A DNA stretch of 64,000 bases from Icerya purchasi (Eukaryota; Arthropoda; Insecta; Hemiptera; Monophlebidae). Location of the stretch: the NCBI GenBank assembly GCA_039619475.1, contig CM077115.1, positions 510,094,815 through 510,158,814 on the forward strand, read 5' to 3'. A program made the position numbers and the translations under genes. Shown one piece after another: positions 1-12,055 of this stretch; the stretch's first letter is position 1; each line of letters begins with the position of its first letter. The notes beneath the pieces are model-generated. The model was not told the DNA's origin. It did not search any database and was given only the letters and a program-made list of their open reading frames with translations.

Positions 1-850
1 CGCTCGGGAAAAAAGGAAAGGAACCGTTACCTCCGATATTCTCTTCAGATTCATTATGGGAAGCTTAATTCCTTAATATTCGTGTTCAAGGGGTACACTT
101 AGTTTACTTAAACTTTAACTCATAACAGTTCCAACTTGAAACGCAAACAATGATAAGGATAACGGGGGGAAAATATTAGGAGAAACAGGAAAAAAGATAA
201 AAAAAAAAACGGTCACATACATATCAGATACCATGTGTGTGAGTGTATGTGCGTGACATTTTGGAAAAATCGATAACGAATATTATTCTTCGCAATCGGG
301 TTAAATTTGCGTTTCGCTCCAACCACTTCTCTAAAATCGTCAAATTAATACGCGCCCACGATAGCGCTCAAGAAAAGAGATGGAAAGGTAATGAAATCGG
401 AGGAAAGTAAACATGGGAATAGCGCAGCGACTGTTTAAAAGAATATAACGCGGCCGAGCTAAAATAGTCATCGTATAATGAACGGTACGTGTAAAAGCGA
501 TACCGGATTCGACACGTTGAACTAAGTAGAGCTTACCTGGTCGTTCACGCTTTAGCTGGTTAAGTCACATCCCTGAAATTTTTTTCACGTAATAATTCGT
601 CACGAACGTGAACGAAGGAGAGGGCATAATTTCATAATTGTTACGAATGCTATATTCCGGGTTAATTGGCTAGCTATCTTATTCGGATTCGGCGATTAAA
701 TTTTTAACCTGTCGGAAATAATTTTCGGAACGGGTCACCGTTAATTCCACTGTCGAGCCTCCGTTCTCGAATACGTCACTTCTCCGAGGTAGAGTAGTAT
801 GTGATAACGATAGCGGTAACCACTGGTATGGCGTTTTATAATATTTTATG
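1..850. other. Intergenic, no gene seen
   Basis: Unique-looking sequence, less AT-rich than most of the window and with several CpG-containing words. No long open frame, repeat or splice-flanked exon was recognised. A pair of CCAAT boxes in opposite orientation lies just downstream (about 871-890), but no gene can be attached to it. Confidence 0.4.
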
Positions 851-3800
851 CGTTGTCAGTTTTCGCCGAACCAATGGGCTTTTCGATTGGTATTCCGCGG
901 ACAGCTGATCTCAGGAGACGTTCGAAAGGCAAAACTGCAAAAACTTTGATTTTTTACTTTTTCGACGATGTATTAATTTGTTTATTTTGTTTCATTCCGT
1001 TTTTGCTTTTTTTTTTTTTTTTAAAATTGAACAGACAATTTTTAAATTTCCTCGAAATATCCGATATTTCAAAAATCCTCTTCTTCTTGATTACTAGAAT
1101 TAGAATTTCCATGATGATATTGCACGCTTCTTTTTTTTTTTCGCTTCATTTCTAAATAAATCTGATTCAGTATCTTCATGCATCGAGTGTCATCTGGATA
1201 ATGAAAAAAAAAAAAAAAAATCCGTTTTAAATAGCACGCTTTTGCACGTCTAAAGAAAGTTAGTTAATTTTTAATAGTCTCATCTTTCATACAAGAAAAC
1301 TTTCAAATAAAATAAAACGCTAGCTTAAACCAACGAAATCTACAGTCAACGTGTACTGTGTTCCTGCTGTTGCTCGCTGTTGATGAATAAAATTTACGGT
1401 CGTGAGACGTTTTTCTTTTTATTTTATTTATACATTTTCCGAATTGCAAAATGCTAAAAATGTCACGGAGTTTGTTGCGTTCGTGGATTGCGCCGTATAA
1501 TAAAGAATTCGAAGTTTTTGCAACTGACGGGAAAGGTAATTGATTGTATAATGTTTGCTGCAAAACCATCAGTTGTACCAGAAAATCCGGATTAGACGCA
1601 TATACTACATATATTATAAGTCTTCAACCTTTGTTTAGAATTAAACATATTTTTGTTAGAAAATCGCAGAGGTACATCGGGGAAAAACACCAGTGGGAAC
1701 CAATTATTTTATAAATATTTAATTGTAATGAAATTTAAAAAATATTGAAAAATGATTTAACCGATATTAATATCAGCTTAAAATTGAATATTTTTTCCAG
1801 TTTCCCATATAAGAGAGGTCCTTGTCCTTAGCACTAAATACGAAAAAGAAGGAACAATGTTTATTAACGTATTGTTACGCAACGGAAAAAAAAAAAAAAA
1901 AAAAAAAAAGACTTTTTTTTTGAAGATTTTTGCTACGCAATGCTACTTCAGATGTTCATCCAAACCATTTAATAACAACTCTTTTTTTACAGAAATACAC
2001 TGAAAACACTATATCATCTGAAAGTACATTATTAAGAAAAAATTATGTATACCGATAGTTTCGAAGGTAATTTTTGAAAAATTAAAAGAGAGGTTATAAA
2101 AAATAAATAGATACATGTATAAATGAAACTACAGACTCGTGAAGATTACACAGAGAAAATTTATTAACTGGTCGATCAAAACAGAACTATATACTCCAGA
2201 AACTTTTTTTAATAACCTATAAGCAAACTTCCTTATTCCTGTTCTAGCGTCTTTCGTTCACTCTATCCTGCAACAGATTAAAATTTTAAATGCTCAATGT
2301 TCTTTTTGAGCTATTATTTAGATTCCTTGGTTGATTATGCTCTCCGTTAGCGTACCCAAATTTTTATAAAAAACAAACAAATCATTAAGATTCGATATAT
2401 TTGTAAATAAAAACACAGTACGTAATAAAAGAAGCATAACCAGCTTCGAACGCATAACACACGTTCAGTATCAAATGTAATTCGCATTTTGATAAATATT
2501 ACTTCATATTATATTGTTTGTTTTTAAATTAAATGAAAGTTAATTCTTTCTCGAATAATGAATTAAAGCATACCGTACCGCAGTTGCTCCCCTTTTGCCG
2601 AGAAAAATAATTAAAACGGAAAACCGGAGAAAACTAAGAAGAGACCACCGGAGTTCCGTTCAGTAATAAAATCCGTTTAAGACGAAATTTGCTGCAGAAA
2701 ATCTATCATTCTTTTAATAATTTCTTTACACTATATATTAATGCGACTTCTAATCATTTTATTATAAATTTTATGCTAAAAATTCTTTAAAAATTAATCT
2801 TAAATTAATACCAGTTCCTCGGTTTTTGCTATAGTAATGAAATATTTTGTCCATAATTAAAATATCTACATTTTAATCTTTCGAAAAAACCCCGCGGCCA
2901 CTACGCCTCATCTAAAAAGTAACGAATTTTTTCGACAAAACTACTAAATAGTTGCATCATATTATTTTCCATTAGGTATTTGATTGTTTACGATAATTAT
3001 TGAAATTGGAAATACCTATTTATATCAGTTTAATCGGAAATGTATTTTAAAATATTTATATCATCATATTGACATGTTCCGGGAACATATAATCATCCCA
3101 TGTTCCTGTTACAAATGAAATGCATAACGGTCTGAAATATCGAAATGAATTCTAAATATCTCATTAAAATTTTTTCCCCCAATTTTCAAATTAATTTCCC
3201 TTCTTGATATTAATTAAAAGATGAATCTAAAAAAGGAGTAGTACTAGTAGTTTTTATTCTACTCGTATTTCGAAGAAGGCAGCTTGCGGTTTTCCCCCCA
3301 AAACATTGCCATCTTCCAAGAACCAGTATTTATTTTATAGGGACTGCACACGAAGGCGTAACTTATTACATTTTCACTAGCACGACTACTTCGGTGAAGA
3401 AGCACCTTTTTTCTTTAATAGAATTTTAAAATTAATTAAGCGTGCCAATATAATTATTTTCTTTAATTATATTATTATCGGGTACTTATTTGTATTTTTT
3501 CTTTAAAAAATTACGGGCGATTTTACCAACATCCAGAGTGCGCATCAATAGGGAGATTTTTTCTGTTGGCATTTTTAAACATTTTTTTTAGATATTATAT
3601 GGTTTAGTTTTTGATACAAGTTTTGGGGTTCTGTTCGGGCTTTAGTTTTTTTAACCTCTGTCGAAATTTCGTTTTTAGCCGAAAGATTAAAAACATGAAA
3701 TTTCCGTTATAAAATGAATTACGTAATATAAGTTAAAATACCGAGCCGACGAGTAAACAAAAAATCAATATTTGTAATCGGTATTCGTAAATGTTACCTC

Positions 3801-4100
3801 TTCCTCTCGCCAGACATTAATCTCTTAGACAGCGGCAAGGCGCTAAACGTACCGCGCACACCTTAAAGAATTTAATATTGCCGTACCAACTGCTTTTAAT
3901 ACGCATCTATTGATTAATCACGTATGATGGCGGCTTCAGTGTAGATTATTACGTACGTCAGTAGTAAAACGTGCTCTATACTGCCATCTCACTTTCACAT
4001 TAAAGACAACCAATTGACGAGTTTGCGCATGCGTGGTAAAAATTCTTCTCGGTGCGCTAGAAGAAAAAAGAACAGCGCGAAATTTCTCGGTTATTACAAT
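851..4100. other. AT-rich intergenic DNA with homopolymer A/T tracts
   Basis: Short open frames here are low complexity (Phe/Leu/Ile-rich on T tracts) and look like chance. Poly(A) or poly(T) tracts occur near 1008-1021, 1203-1220 and 1886-1920. No domain, exon or transposon end was recognised. Confidence 0.4.
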
Positions 4101-4161
4101 AAACAAATCTGATGATATGTACGTATTGAAATTTGCCTATACAGTACCGTGGGCGTCGCCA

Positions 4162-4192
4162 GCGGGGGGTGGGGGTGGGGGGGGGCGGCTGC
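4162..4192. repeat. G-rich tract, partly inverted against a C-rich tract at 4380-4400
   Basis: A run of guanines broken by single T or C bases contains several G4-G9 blocks, so it could form a G-quadruplex. A C-rich block at 4380-4400 that includes GGCGG is an imperfect reverse complement of the flank (the GCCAG core plus a G run). This may be the eroded end pair of a small DNA transposon of about 240 bp, but no clean target duplication was found. Confidence 0.35.
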
Positions 4193-4410
4193 CTCCCACT
4201 CGATCCTTGAAACTTTTTAATCAACTGGCCATGATGAGTATTCATAGGCGCGTAATCACGGACAATTTGCCAGAAACTCACGGAAATTATGTTTTAATTA
4301 AGATTTTATTCTTGTTCAATAAAATATTAAGCCTTAACAACTTACAAATTTTATTTTTCCTATAACTCATATCACTATCATCTCCCCCCTCCCCTGGCGG
4401 CTGGAAGCTC

Positions 4411-4665
4411 AATGTAATGAAATATGTAACGAAAAAATGTCCTAATTTTATATAATGAAAGTTAAATGTTAGAATATAGGACTTTTGTGGTTATGTTATT
4501 TTTTTTTTGTGTTGATGCCAGTAAGAATTACGTTGTAAATTTTGATCATTTTATACAAAGTATAGAAGAGAAAGAGACAGAAATGAAAGCAAAAGAGGTC
4601 AAGGGGCACAGCCCCTTGCGAGGCTAAAATGGTCGAGTTTATACATATATATATATATATATATA
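4411..4665 (+). repeat. Interspersed repeat family A, copy 1
   Basis: About 230 bp align with few changes to 29890-30148: a block with repeated ATGTAACG words, a T-rich stretch, a segment containing GATGCCAGTAAGAATTACG, and a hairpin. The hairpin is CAAGGGGC-ACA-GCCCCTTG, an 8-bp perfect stem with a 3-base loop. Both copies end in a TA dinucleotide run. No protein is encoded. The element class is unknown; a SINE-like or non-autonomous element with a microsatellite tail is possible. Confidence 0.7.
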
Positions 4666-4896
4666 TAGTCTCCATATTATTATATCGTTCGAAGTAGACT
4701 AATATGTCAATATGTCAGTTTGCTTGAAATAATGTCTAAAACGCGATCTTTAACGCGATGTGTAAACTGTGCGAGACTACGTCGGTGATACTCAAAAGAA
4801 ACATTCGCACCATGACACGATTGAACTGTTCTTATATTTAATACTATAAAGAAAAGTATTCTAAGAACTATTTCTCAAATGAACTTGTAGTATAAT

Positions 4897-5848
4897 CAGG
4901 GCCGGCTTTAAGGTAGGGCGACCCGGGCCATCGCCCGGGACGCCATCGTTTAGGGGGCGCCGGGCGCCGGGCGCTTGCTTAACCACTTAATTTGAACCCC
5001 CATTAAAGAAAAATTAAATTTATTGCATTAACTTTTATGAACTTAACTTGTAGGAGTGAGTTCGAATATTCAGAGCACATCTAAGACGACCTGTCATCAT
5101 TTTGTCGTTTGTTACATCCCTCACTGACACTAGGGTAGGAAATTAGACGAATGTGATCCATTGTTAAATGTGCTATCGTGTTTTCGCGTTAAACCCGGTT
5201 AAATCGTTAAAGTATTTTTCAACCAGCAAAGAAAATTCATGAACTGGAAAATTACTTTTTCTTTTTTGCGAAAATTGGAGTTCACTGGTTATTTCGCGTG
5301 CATTGATGAATCAATTTCCAGTGAACAATATTCTTTCAAGAGTTATATTGCAACACCTGGATAACGTTGCGTATTCTGTTAACAATGCCAGTGACCGTTA
5401 TAAGTGGCGAACGTAGTTTTTCCAAAATAGAATTGATAAAAACGTACTTGTGGTCCACAATGTCTCAAACAAGATTAACCAGTTTGACCTTGCTGTCCAT
5501 TGAAAATCAAGTTTCAGAAAACCTAGATTTTACCGATTTTATTAGAGAGTTTGCTGACAAAAAAGGTAGAAAAATTATATTTTAGTTGTTTAATTTTTGA
5601 TTTTCGTTAAATGTTTAGTGACCAAGTGACAGACAATGTACATTACATAGAGAACGAATCGGTAAAAAGTATTAATAATAATAATAATAATAGTGATAAA
5701 TAAATTTTTGTGCTTTATATTATATTAAATTCAATAAAAAATATGGTACCAAATTCAAAATAATTTTTTTACAATTATAATATACAATAATAAAGGGCAC
5801 CGAATGAATGACTCGCCCGGGGCGCCTAGATGGTTAAGGCCGGCCCTG
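4897..5848 (+). mobile_element. hAT DNA transposon remnant, 952 bp, with 8-bp target duplication
   Basis: The element starts CAGGGCCGGCTTTAAG and ends with the inverse of CAGGGCCGGCCTTAA, so its terminal inverted repeats of about 15 bp differ at one position. AGTATAAT lies directly outside both ends (4889-4896 and 5849-5856), the 8-bp duplication expected for the hAT superfamily. The internal sequence keeps only the last part of a transposase (5367-5585), so it is an internally deleted copy that could move only if helped. A TAA run lies at 5671-5693. The insertion lies exactly in the A-box-like word of the surrounding tRNA-like repeat. Confidence 0.9.
5367..5585 (+). pseudogene. hAT transposase C-terminal dimerisation domain fragment
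   Basis: An open frame of about 72 codons ends at a stop at 5583-5585. It contains SGERSFSKIELIKTYLWSTM followed by RLTSLTLLSIEN, the signature of the hAT C-terminal dimerisation domain as found in ZMYM1-like transposases. The RNase H-like DDE catalytic core and the BED zinc finger of a full transposase (normally 600 residues or more) are absent, so this remnant cannot be catalytic. It lies inside the hAT element at 4897-5848. The listed start is only the beginning of the open frame; the domain probably joined upstream sequence that has been deleted. Host domestication is unlikely because both transposon ends and the target duplication are intact. Confidence 0.8.
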
Positions 5849-6956
5849 AGTATAATGGTTAGGTCTGCAGAATAGAAGCCGTGTAGGATATTGCGGTTCA
5901 AATCTAATTCTTCAGCTATGATTATTATAAATAGGTAATTATTTGTTTAATCAGTGAAAAATTATTCTAAAAAATATATTTAAAGTAGGGGGAATAATAA
6001 TCTCTCTAGTGTCTCTTATTTGTATAATATTTTACATTTATTTAAAATCCTAAAATTAAAACTATTAGCAGACAAATTAGATTTGAGCCCTAACGCGCAT
6101 ATCCTACAAGGCTTCTATATTCTGCAAACCTAACCTCTACAGTACAAGAACATTTGAGGAACACTTCTTAGAATACTTTTCTTTATAGTATTGAATTAAA
6201 AAACAGTTCAATAGTTCATGGCGTAAATGTCTCTTTCGGCTATCACTGATGTAGTCTAGCGTGTACTATCTGGCTATCGTACCTTTATATCATATTCTTC
6301 TTGGTCAATCGAATTTCAACATTGTTATTCTGCTTTATTTCGATCTCGAATGATGTTCATTTATTTCTTATTGTCAGGCCAGACTTTGCCACAGTTGAAT
6401 GAAAATGCCGTTATGCGACACAACGATTGCCATTTTAAAGAAAAGGAATTAAATAAGCTTGCTTTTTAAACACATACGTCAGTTCATATTTGTTAAACGT
6501 AAAATATGATTTTGTTTTTAGTAGTACGTAAAAAGATACATTAAAAATTAGCATTATAATCAATTGAACAAAAAAAAAAAAAAAAAATCTCAAATGAATT
6601 AAGGTTAAAAGATATGATTTGAAAAATGTTTGGCTAAGAAAAGAAAATTATAGTGGATTTATAAGTAAATATTACGTTAATATGAGACAACTTGTTTTTT
6701 TTTTTTTTTGTTTTTATTAAAATAGTTTAAATAAGGGATATTAATTTATAATAATTGACTCTCCTGCATTAATACTCAGATGTACAAACCACACTCACGT
6801 GCGCGGAAAACATGCATATACACATGTATGAATATATATACGTACATGTATGTATATGAAATATATCAAAATATAGGTAAAATAATTTCGAGTACAAAAT
6901 TTTAGTTTTATTAACATTAATAGTTTATCTTAAGTCATTTATACGTGGTACGGTAG

Positions 6957-7364
6957 GAATTTTTGAAAAAAGGGGGGGGGGGGGTTGAACATTTTCTTTG
7001 CATATTTATTTTATAATACATTTTTCACTAATATTCGTACTATTAATAAGTTCCATCATTTTGATTTATATATTAATAATTTACATAAATGAATTACCCC
7101 CCGTATATGAACATTAATAAAAATTACATATGTTATTAATTATACTCGTAATAAAAAAATTTTTTGCATAAAATATTGATGAAGTACCTAAAAATATGGT
7201 GCATATTTTTTCTTTTTTCTTTTAAAGGTAGGTAAGAGCACCCTAAAAAATCATCAATATTTATTTTAAATTTGTGATTTATTTCAGATTTTTTTCGTAT
7301 TTATAATAACTATTTCAGTTCTCATGGGGGGAGGGGGTTAACCCCCCCCCGTGGACACGGCTTT
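6957..7364. mobile_element. Small non-autonomous DNA element with poly-G ends and 8-9 bp target duplication
   Basis: GTACGGTAG is present at both borders (6948-6956 and 7365-7373). Inside the borders both ends show, in inverted orientation, about 15 bases followed by a run of 9-13 G and then TTRAC. The right end also has a GGGGGTTAACCCCC palindrome. There is no coding capacity. The duplication length and ends suggest a hAT-like MITE. The left terminal bases have diverged from the right. Confidence 0.55.
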
Positions 7365-7373
7365 GTACGGTAG

Positions 7374-8039
7374 CAGTAGGCTAAATGGATAAAAAATAAA
7401 TTATAGCACGGCCTAACTATAGCGTCAAAATATACAGCAATGTTCTTAGAGCGCTGTCTCGATATCGATGAATTATATTGTGAACATTCAACTCACATTC
7501 CCGAAATTGCAAAAAAATACACTGAAAACAAATCATTATTAACTAGGAAACAGTTATTTTTCAAGTCCAAATAACATATATAAGTCAGCTAAAATTTAAC
7601 ATAGATTTTAGGTTTAATGATTTACGATTCCAGAAAATTTAAAATTACTGTACATTACGCAAATGTAATTTACGGAAGTGTTCTAAATTCGTATATATCG
7701 ACGCTGTGCCATATCTTTTGTGTTACAAAAAAGCGAAATTAAGAAATTAATACTACAAACACTTAATTACTTCATCTATTGTAATTATTATTTTTTCACC
7801 ACACATGCAACAACGTACTCGCAGTGATCAATTACAGGATGCCTAAAACCGATGGCAATAAGAAACCTTCACCTCCTGAGCGGAATAGCGCCACCACATA
7901 TAAGACACCGTATAATAGCCGACAAAGAAAGGACAGCTCAATGTCAAGACGAGAGGCATCCAATGTATGGTCAAATCGAGGTAACATATAGACCGAAGTC
8001 GAGAGGAACAGTTTCATGAAAAGTTCTAACAAACTGAAG
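7374..8039. other. Intergenic; possibly start of a LINE fragment
   Basis: Nothing firm. The part after 7830 is less AT-rich and may be a badly eroded upstream part of the LINE tail that follows, but no motif could be read. Confidence 0.25.
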
Positions 8040-8373
8040 TTACAACCCGGAAAAGAACCGATAAACCAGTGGAACGAAGAAACCCCGCCAGACCACCGGA
8101 AGAAATTTTGACGTCAGGATATAAAGAGGAGAGAGATTGCCATTATGGCGAACAATCGATCGAATACGGGTGGGTTGTGCTCGAACGATATTAGAGATGA
8201 TGAAGTGAGGTCTAACAAAATACCCGAAATTTCACTGCGGAGAACTTCAGACAATACCGCACATACTGGAGTGTAAAAAGAAATCCGACGAAATGCATGA
8301 TGTCACCGAAACAACAAACGACGAAGCCAGAAATCTGGCTGAATACTGGAGTGGAGTGATAAAATATAACTAA
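8040..8373 (+). mobile_element. LINE ORF2 C-terminal fragment (dead)
   Basis: Read with one frameshift and one stop, the + strand gives RIRVGCARTIL, then FHCGELQTIPHILECKKK, then an AEYWSGVI tail and a stop at 8371-8373. This is the usual arrangement after the reverse transcriptase of jockey/I-type non-LTR retrotransposons: an R-RIGH-type stretch, a Cys-containing knuckle and a HILEC-type motif. The upstream part is unreadable, so only the extreme 3' end survives. No poly(A) tail is visible. Confidence 0.6.
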
Positions 8374-8594
8374 ACGTAACGAACTGGACACGAAAAGAAG
8401 AAGAAGTGATCACACATGTAATACACATATCCCCGATATTGATGAAATAATTTAATGCCCGCGATACCTTCTTATTCAAAGTTTCATTTTTTAATAACTT
8501 CGCTTCCTCTTGCATATCAGAAATCAACTGATCACCTATGATTGATAATATAATGTGATAAATGGTAAATGTGTGAAAGATATCTTTTCAGAAG

Positions 8595-8840
8595 AAGTAA
8601 ACCATAGAATAGCATATCTTTTTTAAAAAATACCAAATTAGTCGGCGCACCGGAAATATCGAAATGCAAAAAAACTAACGTGATCAGTTATGTTCGAACA
8701 TTTATTTTAGTATCGTACTATAATATTGTTTGTTTATAATTGTATTATTGTTTCATGAAATTTTCAAATTAAAATTATTTCCCGGTTTTTAATTTGAAAA
8801 TATTTAATTTTCATCATTACTTTTTTTATCTGTTAGTAAA
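8595..8840 (+). repeat. Interspersed repeat family B, copy 1
   Basis: Matches the reverse complement of 12785-12985. Shared words, in order, are CCATAGAA, AAAAAATA, ATATCGAAATGCA, GATCAGTTA, GTTCGAA, CCGGTTTTTAATTTGAAAAT and TTCATCATTACTT. There is no coding capacity. Element class unknown. Confidence 0.65.
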
Positions 8841-9838
8841 GGCCCCTTACAAATTTAAATGTTCTATGTGTAAAAATTATTTTTGTTCTTTTTATTCTTT
8901 TTCGTTTTTTCGCTTACGAATACAAAAAAAATCCGAAACTTTCTTTCCATATACGTGCGACATTAATTACATTTTCGCGCATACAAATTTTGAGAAAAAA
9001 TCTGAACAACAATAGGTAATGTTGAAGAGAACATACAGAAAATGTGTGAGAATTTTGCCTTTAAACAGGTCTTTGTTCATTCGTATATTATCTTTCTCAT
9101 GTTCAAATGGTAGTAATTGTACTCTTGGTCTCATCGCGTTATTAATAAAAATTAAGTATAAAGTGACAAAAATGAATAAAGGGTGTACCTTAATTTAATA
9201 TTTTAAGTTCGACATTAAAGTCAGCAAGTATCGAATGGCAGATAATGATGGTGCCTCTTTAAATACCGTGGCATTTTTTTCTAACATAGCATGTTTTTGA
9301 TCCGGTATGTGTTAAATATAAAATATAATCGTAATCCATCTAGATTAAATGCTTTTCTTTTTTTCTCTTTTTTTTTTTTATTGATAGACGAAAATTAAAA
9401 GGAACTGTTGTAGTTTATAAAATTCAATTGCCACTACTAAATTGCACACAAGGGAAATCGTTCCAAAATTGATAATGCAGAAATTTAATTTTAAATTTTA
9501 AGAGTTCTCGTATTTAAAAAGTTAAATTTTCCTTAATAAAATGGACAGCTACTCAACAATAATACGTGAAACTACTTATGTGGTATTTATACCATGTATG
9601 GTATTATAATAAGACTGCATAGAAATAATATCAGTGGCTATAATTATATAAATTAAATTTTATAATAAAATTTTATTAAGAAAATGTTAATAATAGTATT
9701 ATTGTATTTTTTTAGATATATCTACTAAAAACATTTTTTAAAGATCGTAACGAGGTGAGCTAAAAAGGGGTTTTCCGGAATTATTTTGCAAGTATATATT
9801 TCTCCACTAACATATTTAATAAACTTTAGAAAATGAAA
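8841..9838. other. AT-rich intergenic DNA
   Basis: Only short Phe/Tyr/Lys-rich chance frames and a T tract near 9358-9380 were seen. No element ends or exons were recognised. Confidence 0.4.
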
Positions 9839-9839
9839 T

Positions 9840-11809
9840 TAGAATTCTCTTAACGTTCCAAGAAAGGTTTTCCGAGGTCTTCCTCAGGGTTCCTCCCTCA
9901 GTCCTACTCTTTTTAACATATAGATATATAGCTTCCCTTCGTTTAAATTCCTATTCTTTATTCTTTGCGGACAACATCTTCCATTTCTCCTCGTCTGAAG
10001 ATGTTTTAGCAGCCTATGAAGCACTCAGTTCGTCGCTCATTGTGCTGGAACATTCTCTCTGCTTAATTAATCTTTCAATTTCTCCCTCTAAGTCTTCTTA
10101 TATTATTTTTACCCTCCGTCCCTATAACCCTGCTTTTGTCAACCTATCCTTAAACAATGTATCTCTTTCTCGTGTTAATTGCTTTTGTTATCTCGGTGTC
10201 TTTTTTGATAGTCGTTTGTCCTTCTCCGAACACATCAAATATCTTTCTGCTTCCACTGTCAAAAAGGTTAAACTTGCTGAAAGCCCTGTCGCCAACTAAA
10301 CGGGGTGGAGATCCCTATATTCTTATTTCTCTTTACAAATCTATTATCCGTTCCAAATTTGATTATTATTCATTTCTCTATGGTTGTGCCTCCAAGTATC
10401 CCGTTTCTCTAAACTAGATGTAATTCAAAATTCTTGCCTTCATCTCTGTCTTGGCGCTTTTAAATCCTCTCCAATCCCTGCTATTCTTACTGAATCCAAT
10501 TCATAACCTCTATCCATTCGTAGATCTTATTTAGGCTATCGCTTCCTTGTTAAACGTCTTCCTCTCGCATCCTCTACTCTTGTTCAGTCTTACCTTTCGA
10601 TTTATCATCGCTTCACTCCCAGCAAAATCCCTATTCTGGCTTTTATTTCACTTCGTCTCAGTGCATTTTGGCCGTATATTATCTCTTTCAATAATCTTCC
10701 TTATTTTTCCTTCGACTTCGCTGATACGCTGTCATTCTCCTAAGGTATTTATCCTCCCCTCATTTGCAAAAAATCTCCCCCGAGCCGTAATTAAACAGGT
10801 ATTCTACAGCACTATCAATTCCCTATTTCCCTCTCATCTTACCATTTACATGGATGGTTCGAGGGGGCCTGGTGATGTTTGTGCTTCCTTCATCCTTCCT
10901 GATTTTAACCTCTCAGAATCTTTTCGCCTTCCTTATTTCTGTTCCATATATTCATAAACGAATTATCGATTATCCTACGTTCTATTATTTTCATTTCCTC
11001 GTATCAATTTTCCTCTAAATTTTTAATTATCTCTGACTCTTTGTCAGGCCATATCCTCTCCCCTTCCTGATCATTCGTATGACACTTTGTTGTCCTCCGT
11101 ATACGTTCACTCATTCACAATCTTTCCTATCTTCATTCAGTCAATATTGATCTGCTGTGAGTAGCTGGCCGTTCGGGCATATTTGGTAATGAAGCGGCTG
11201 ATATTCTTTGGTATTCGGGCTGCTGCTGCTCCTCTCGTCTTTTTTTTTAAATAATTCCATCCGATAACCTCCTATCAATTTGTAAAAGCTTCCATATCAG
11301 ATCGTGGTATCGGATATTTACGCTTCCTTCTTTTCTAATAATTATTCATTTCATCTGTCTATTCAGCTTACTCTTCCTGCGTATTCACGGTTTCTTTTGC
11401 ATCCCTCTCTTCTTCGATATTCTGATGTTGTTTCCATTGTTCGTATGCGCTTTGGCCCATTCTTTGCTGTCATTATCTAAATTTCGTTTTTCCTCGATTT
11501 CTTCTCCACACTGTCCTCTCTATCCGGATAATGTTGCGACGCCGATCATGTGTTTTTCCAGTGTTCATCTCTCTCTCTGTGGAGCGTTCTGCCTTATATT
11601 CTTATTTACTGAAGCTTGGACTTTCTACTCCTTATTGTACTTCCTATATCCTGTTCTTTCCTTCCTCACTAATTATTCCTGCTATTTGTTCCTTTTTAGA
11701 ATAAAATTTCTGGTCGGATCAAAATATAACCGACTTCTTTCCTTACCTTTTGTTTCTGAATAAAGGTCCTTGGTTGACGAGCCCAAAAAAAAAAAAAAAA
11801 AAAAAAAAA
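9840..11809 (+). mobile_element. LINE with RT and RNase H regions, poly(A)-tailed, 5'-truncated (family L1, copy a)
   Basis: The + strand reads, across several frameshifts and stops, through a reverse transcriptase beginning at RGLPQGSSLSP (about 9865), an FADN box where active enzymes have FADD (about 9962), a thumb region with FCYLGVFFDSRLS (about 10175), an RNase H-like DG at about 10853 and a GNEAAD motif near 11185. The C-terminal segment has VSIVRMRF, a CDADHVFFQCSSLS motif and a leucine-rich end. A 25-base poly(A) tail occupies 11785-11809, directly after CTTGGTTGACGAGCCC. The layout fits the I/jockey group of non-LTR elements. The endonuclease half is missing, and the damage makes it inactive. 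At least four more copies lie at 18.5, 21.4, 27.4 and 28.7 kb. Confidence 0.85.
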
Positions 11810-11939
11810 TTAAGATAGGACCACTGGCTGAGTTTGTTGATGGGTTTAAATAATAGTACTCACCTGATTGCTGTCAAAATGAACAATGTTAACATACAAC
11901 TCGTAAACGTTATACTTCTATGTGTTGTTCATGTTTTAT

Positions 11940-12055
11940 TATAGAGTTTGCAAAAAAAAAAAAAAAAAATTAAAAAAAAAAAGCAGGTATATAATAAGTG
12001 AAATAAAATAAAATGAAATAAAATAAAATGAAATAAAAAAAAAAAAAAAATAGGT
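11940..12055. repeat. A-rich low-complexity tracts, AAATAAAATG repeats
   Basis: Poly(A) runs and an AAATAAAATAAAATG-type short tandem repeat lie about 150 bases after the poly(A) tail of the LINE at 9840-11809. Confidence 0.8.

Larger units (their letters stand above)
4771..6260. repeat. Long inverted repeat (MITE-like) with tRNA-like arms, split by a hAT insertion
   Basis: The left arm (4771-4888 plus 5857-about 5918) and right arm (about 6078-6260) are inverted copies of roughly 180 bp, giving a core of about 530 bp once the hAT and one 8-bp duplicate are removed. Shared landmarks include ACTATAAAGAAAAGTATTCT, a GGTTAGGT word and a TCAAATCTAAT word. The left arm has TAGTATAATGG, like a Pol III A box, and about 45 bases on GGTTCAAATCT, like a B box. 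The right arm carries the diverged equivalent. It could be a foldback element or two tRNA-derived SINEs in opposite orientation. Confidence 0.65.

Noticed and set aside
871..890. Paired inverted CCAAT boxes as a promoter
   Set aside because: No transcript start, exon or coding sequence could be connected to them.
4033..4365. 110-codon frame over the G-rich tract
   Set aside because: Gly/Pro run comes from the G tract, and the opposite strand is also open for the same reason. No domain or splice context.
4600..4640. Helitron 3' end (hairpin followed by CTAA nine bases later)
   Set aside because: The hairpin and CTRR-like word fit, but homology with the copy at 29890 continues past CTAA to the TA run, and the second copy has CCAA, so it is not a terminus.
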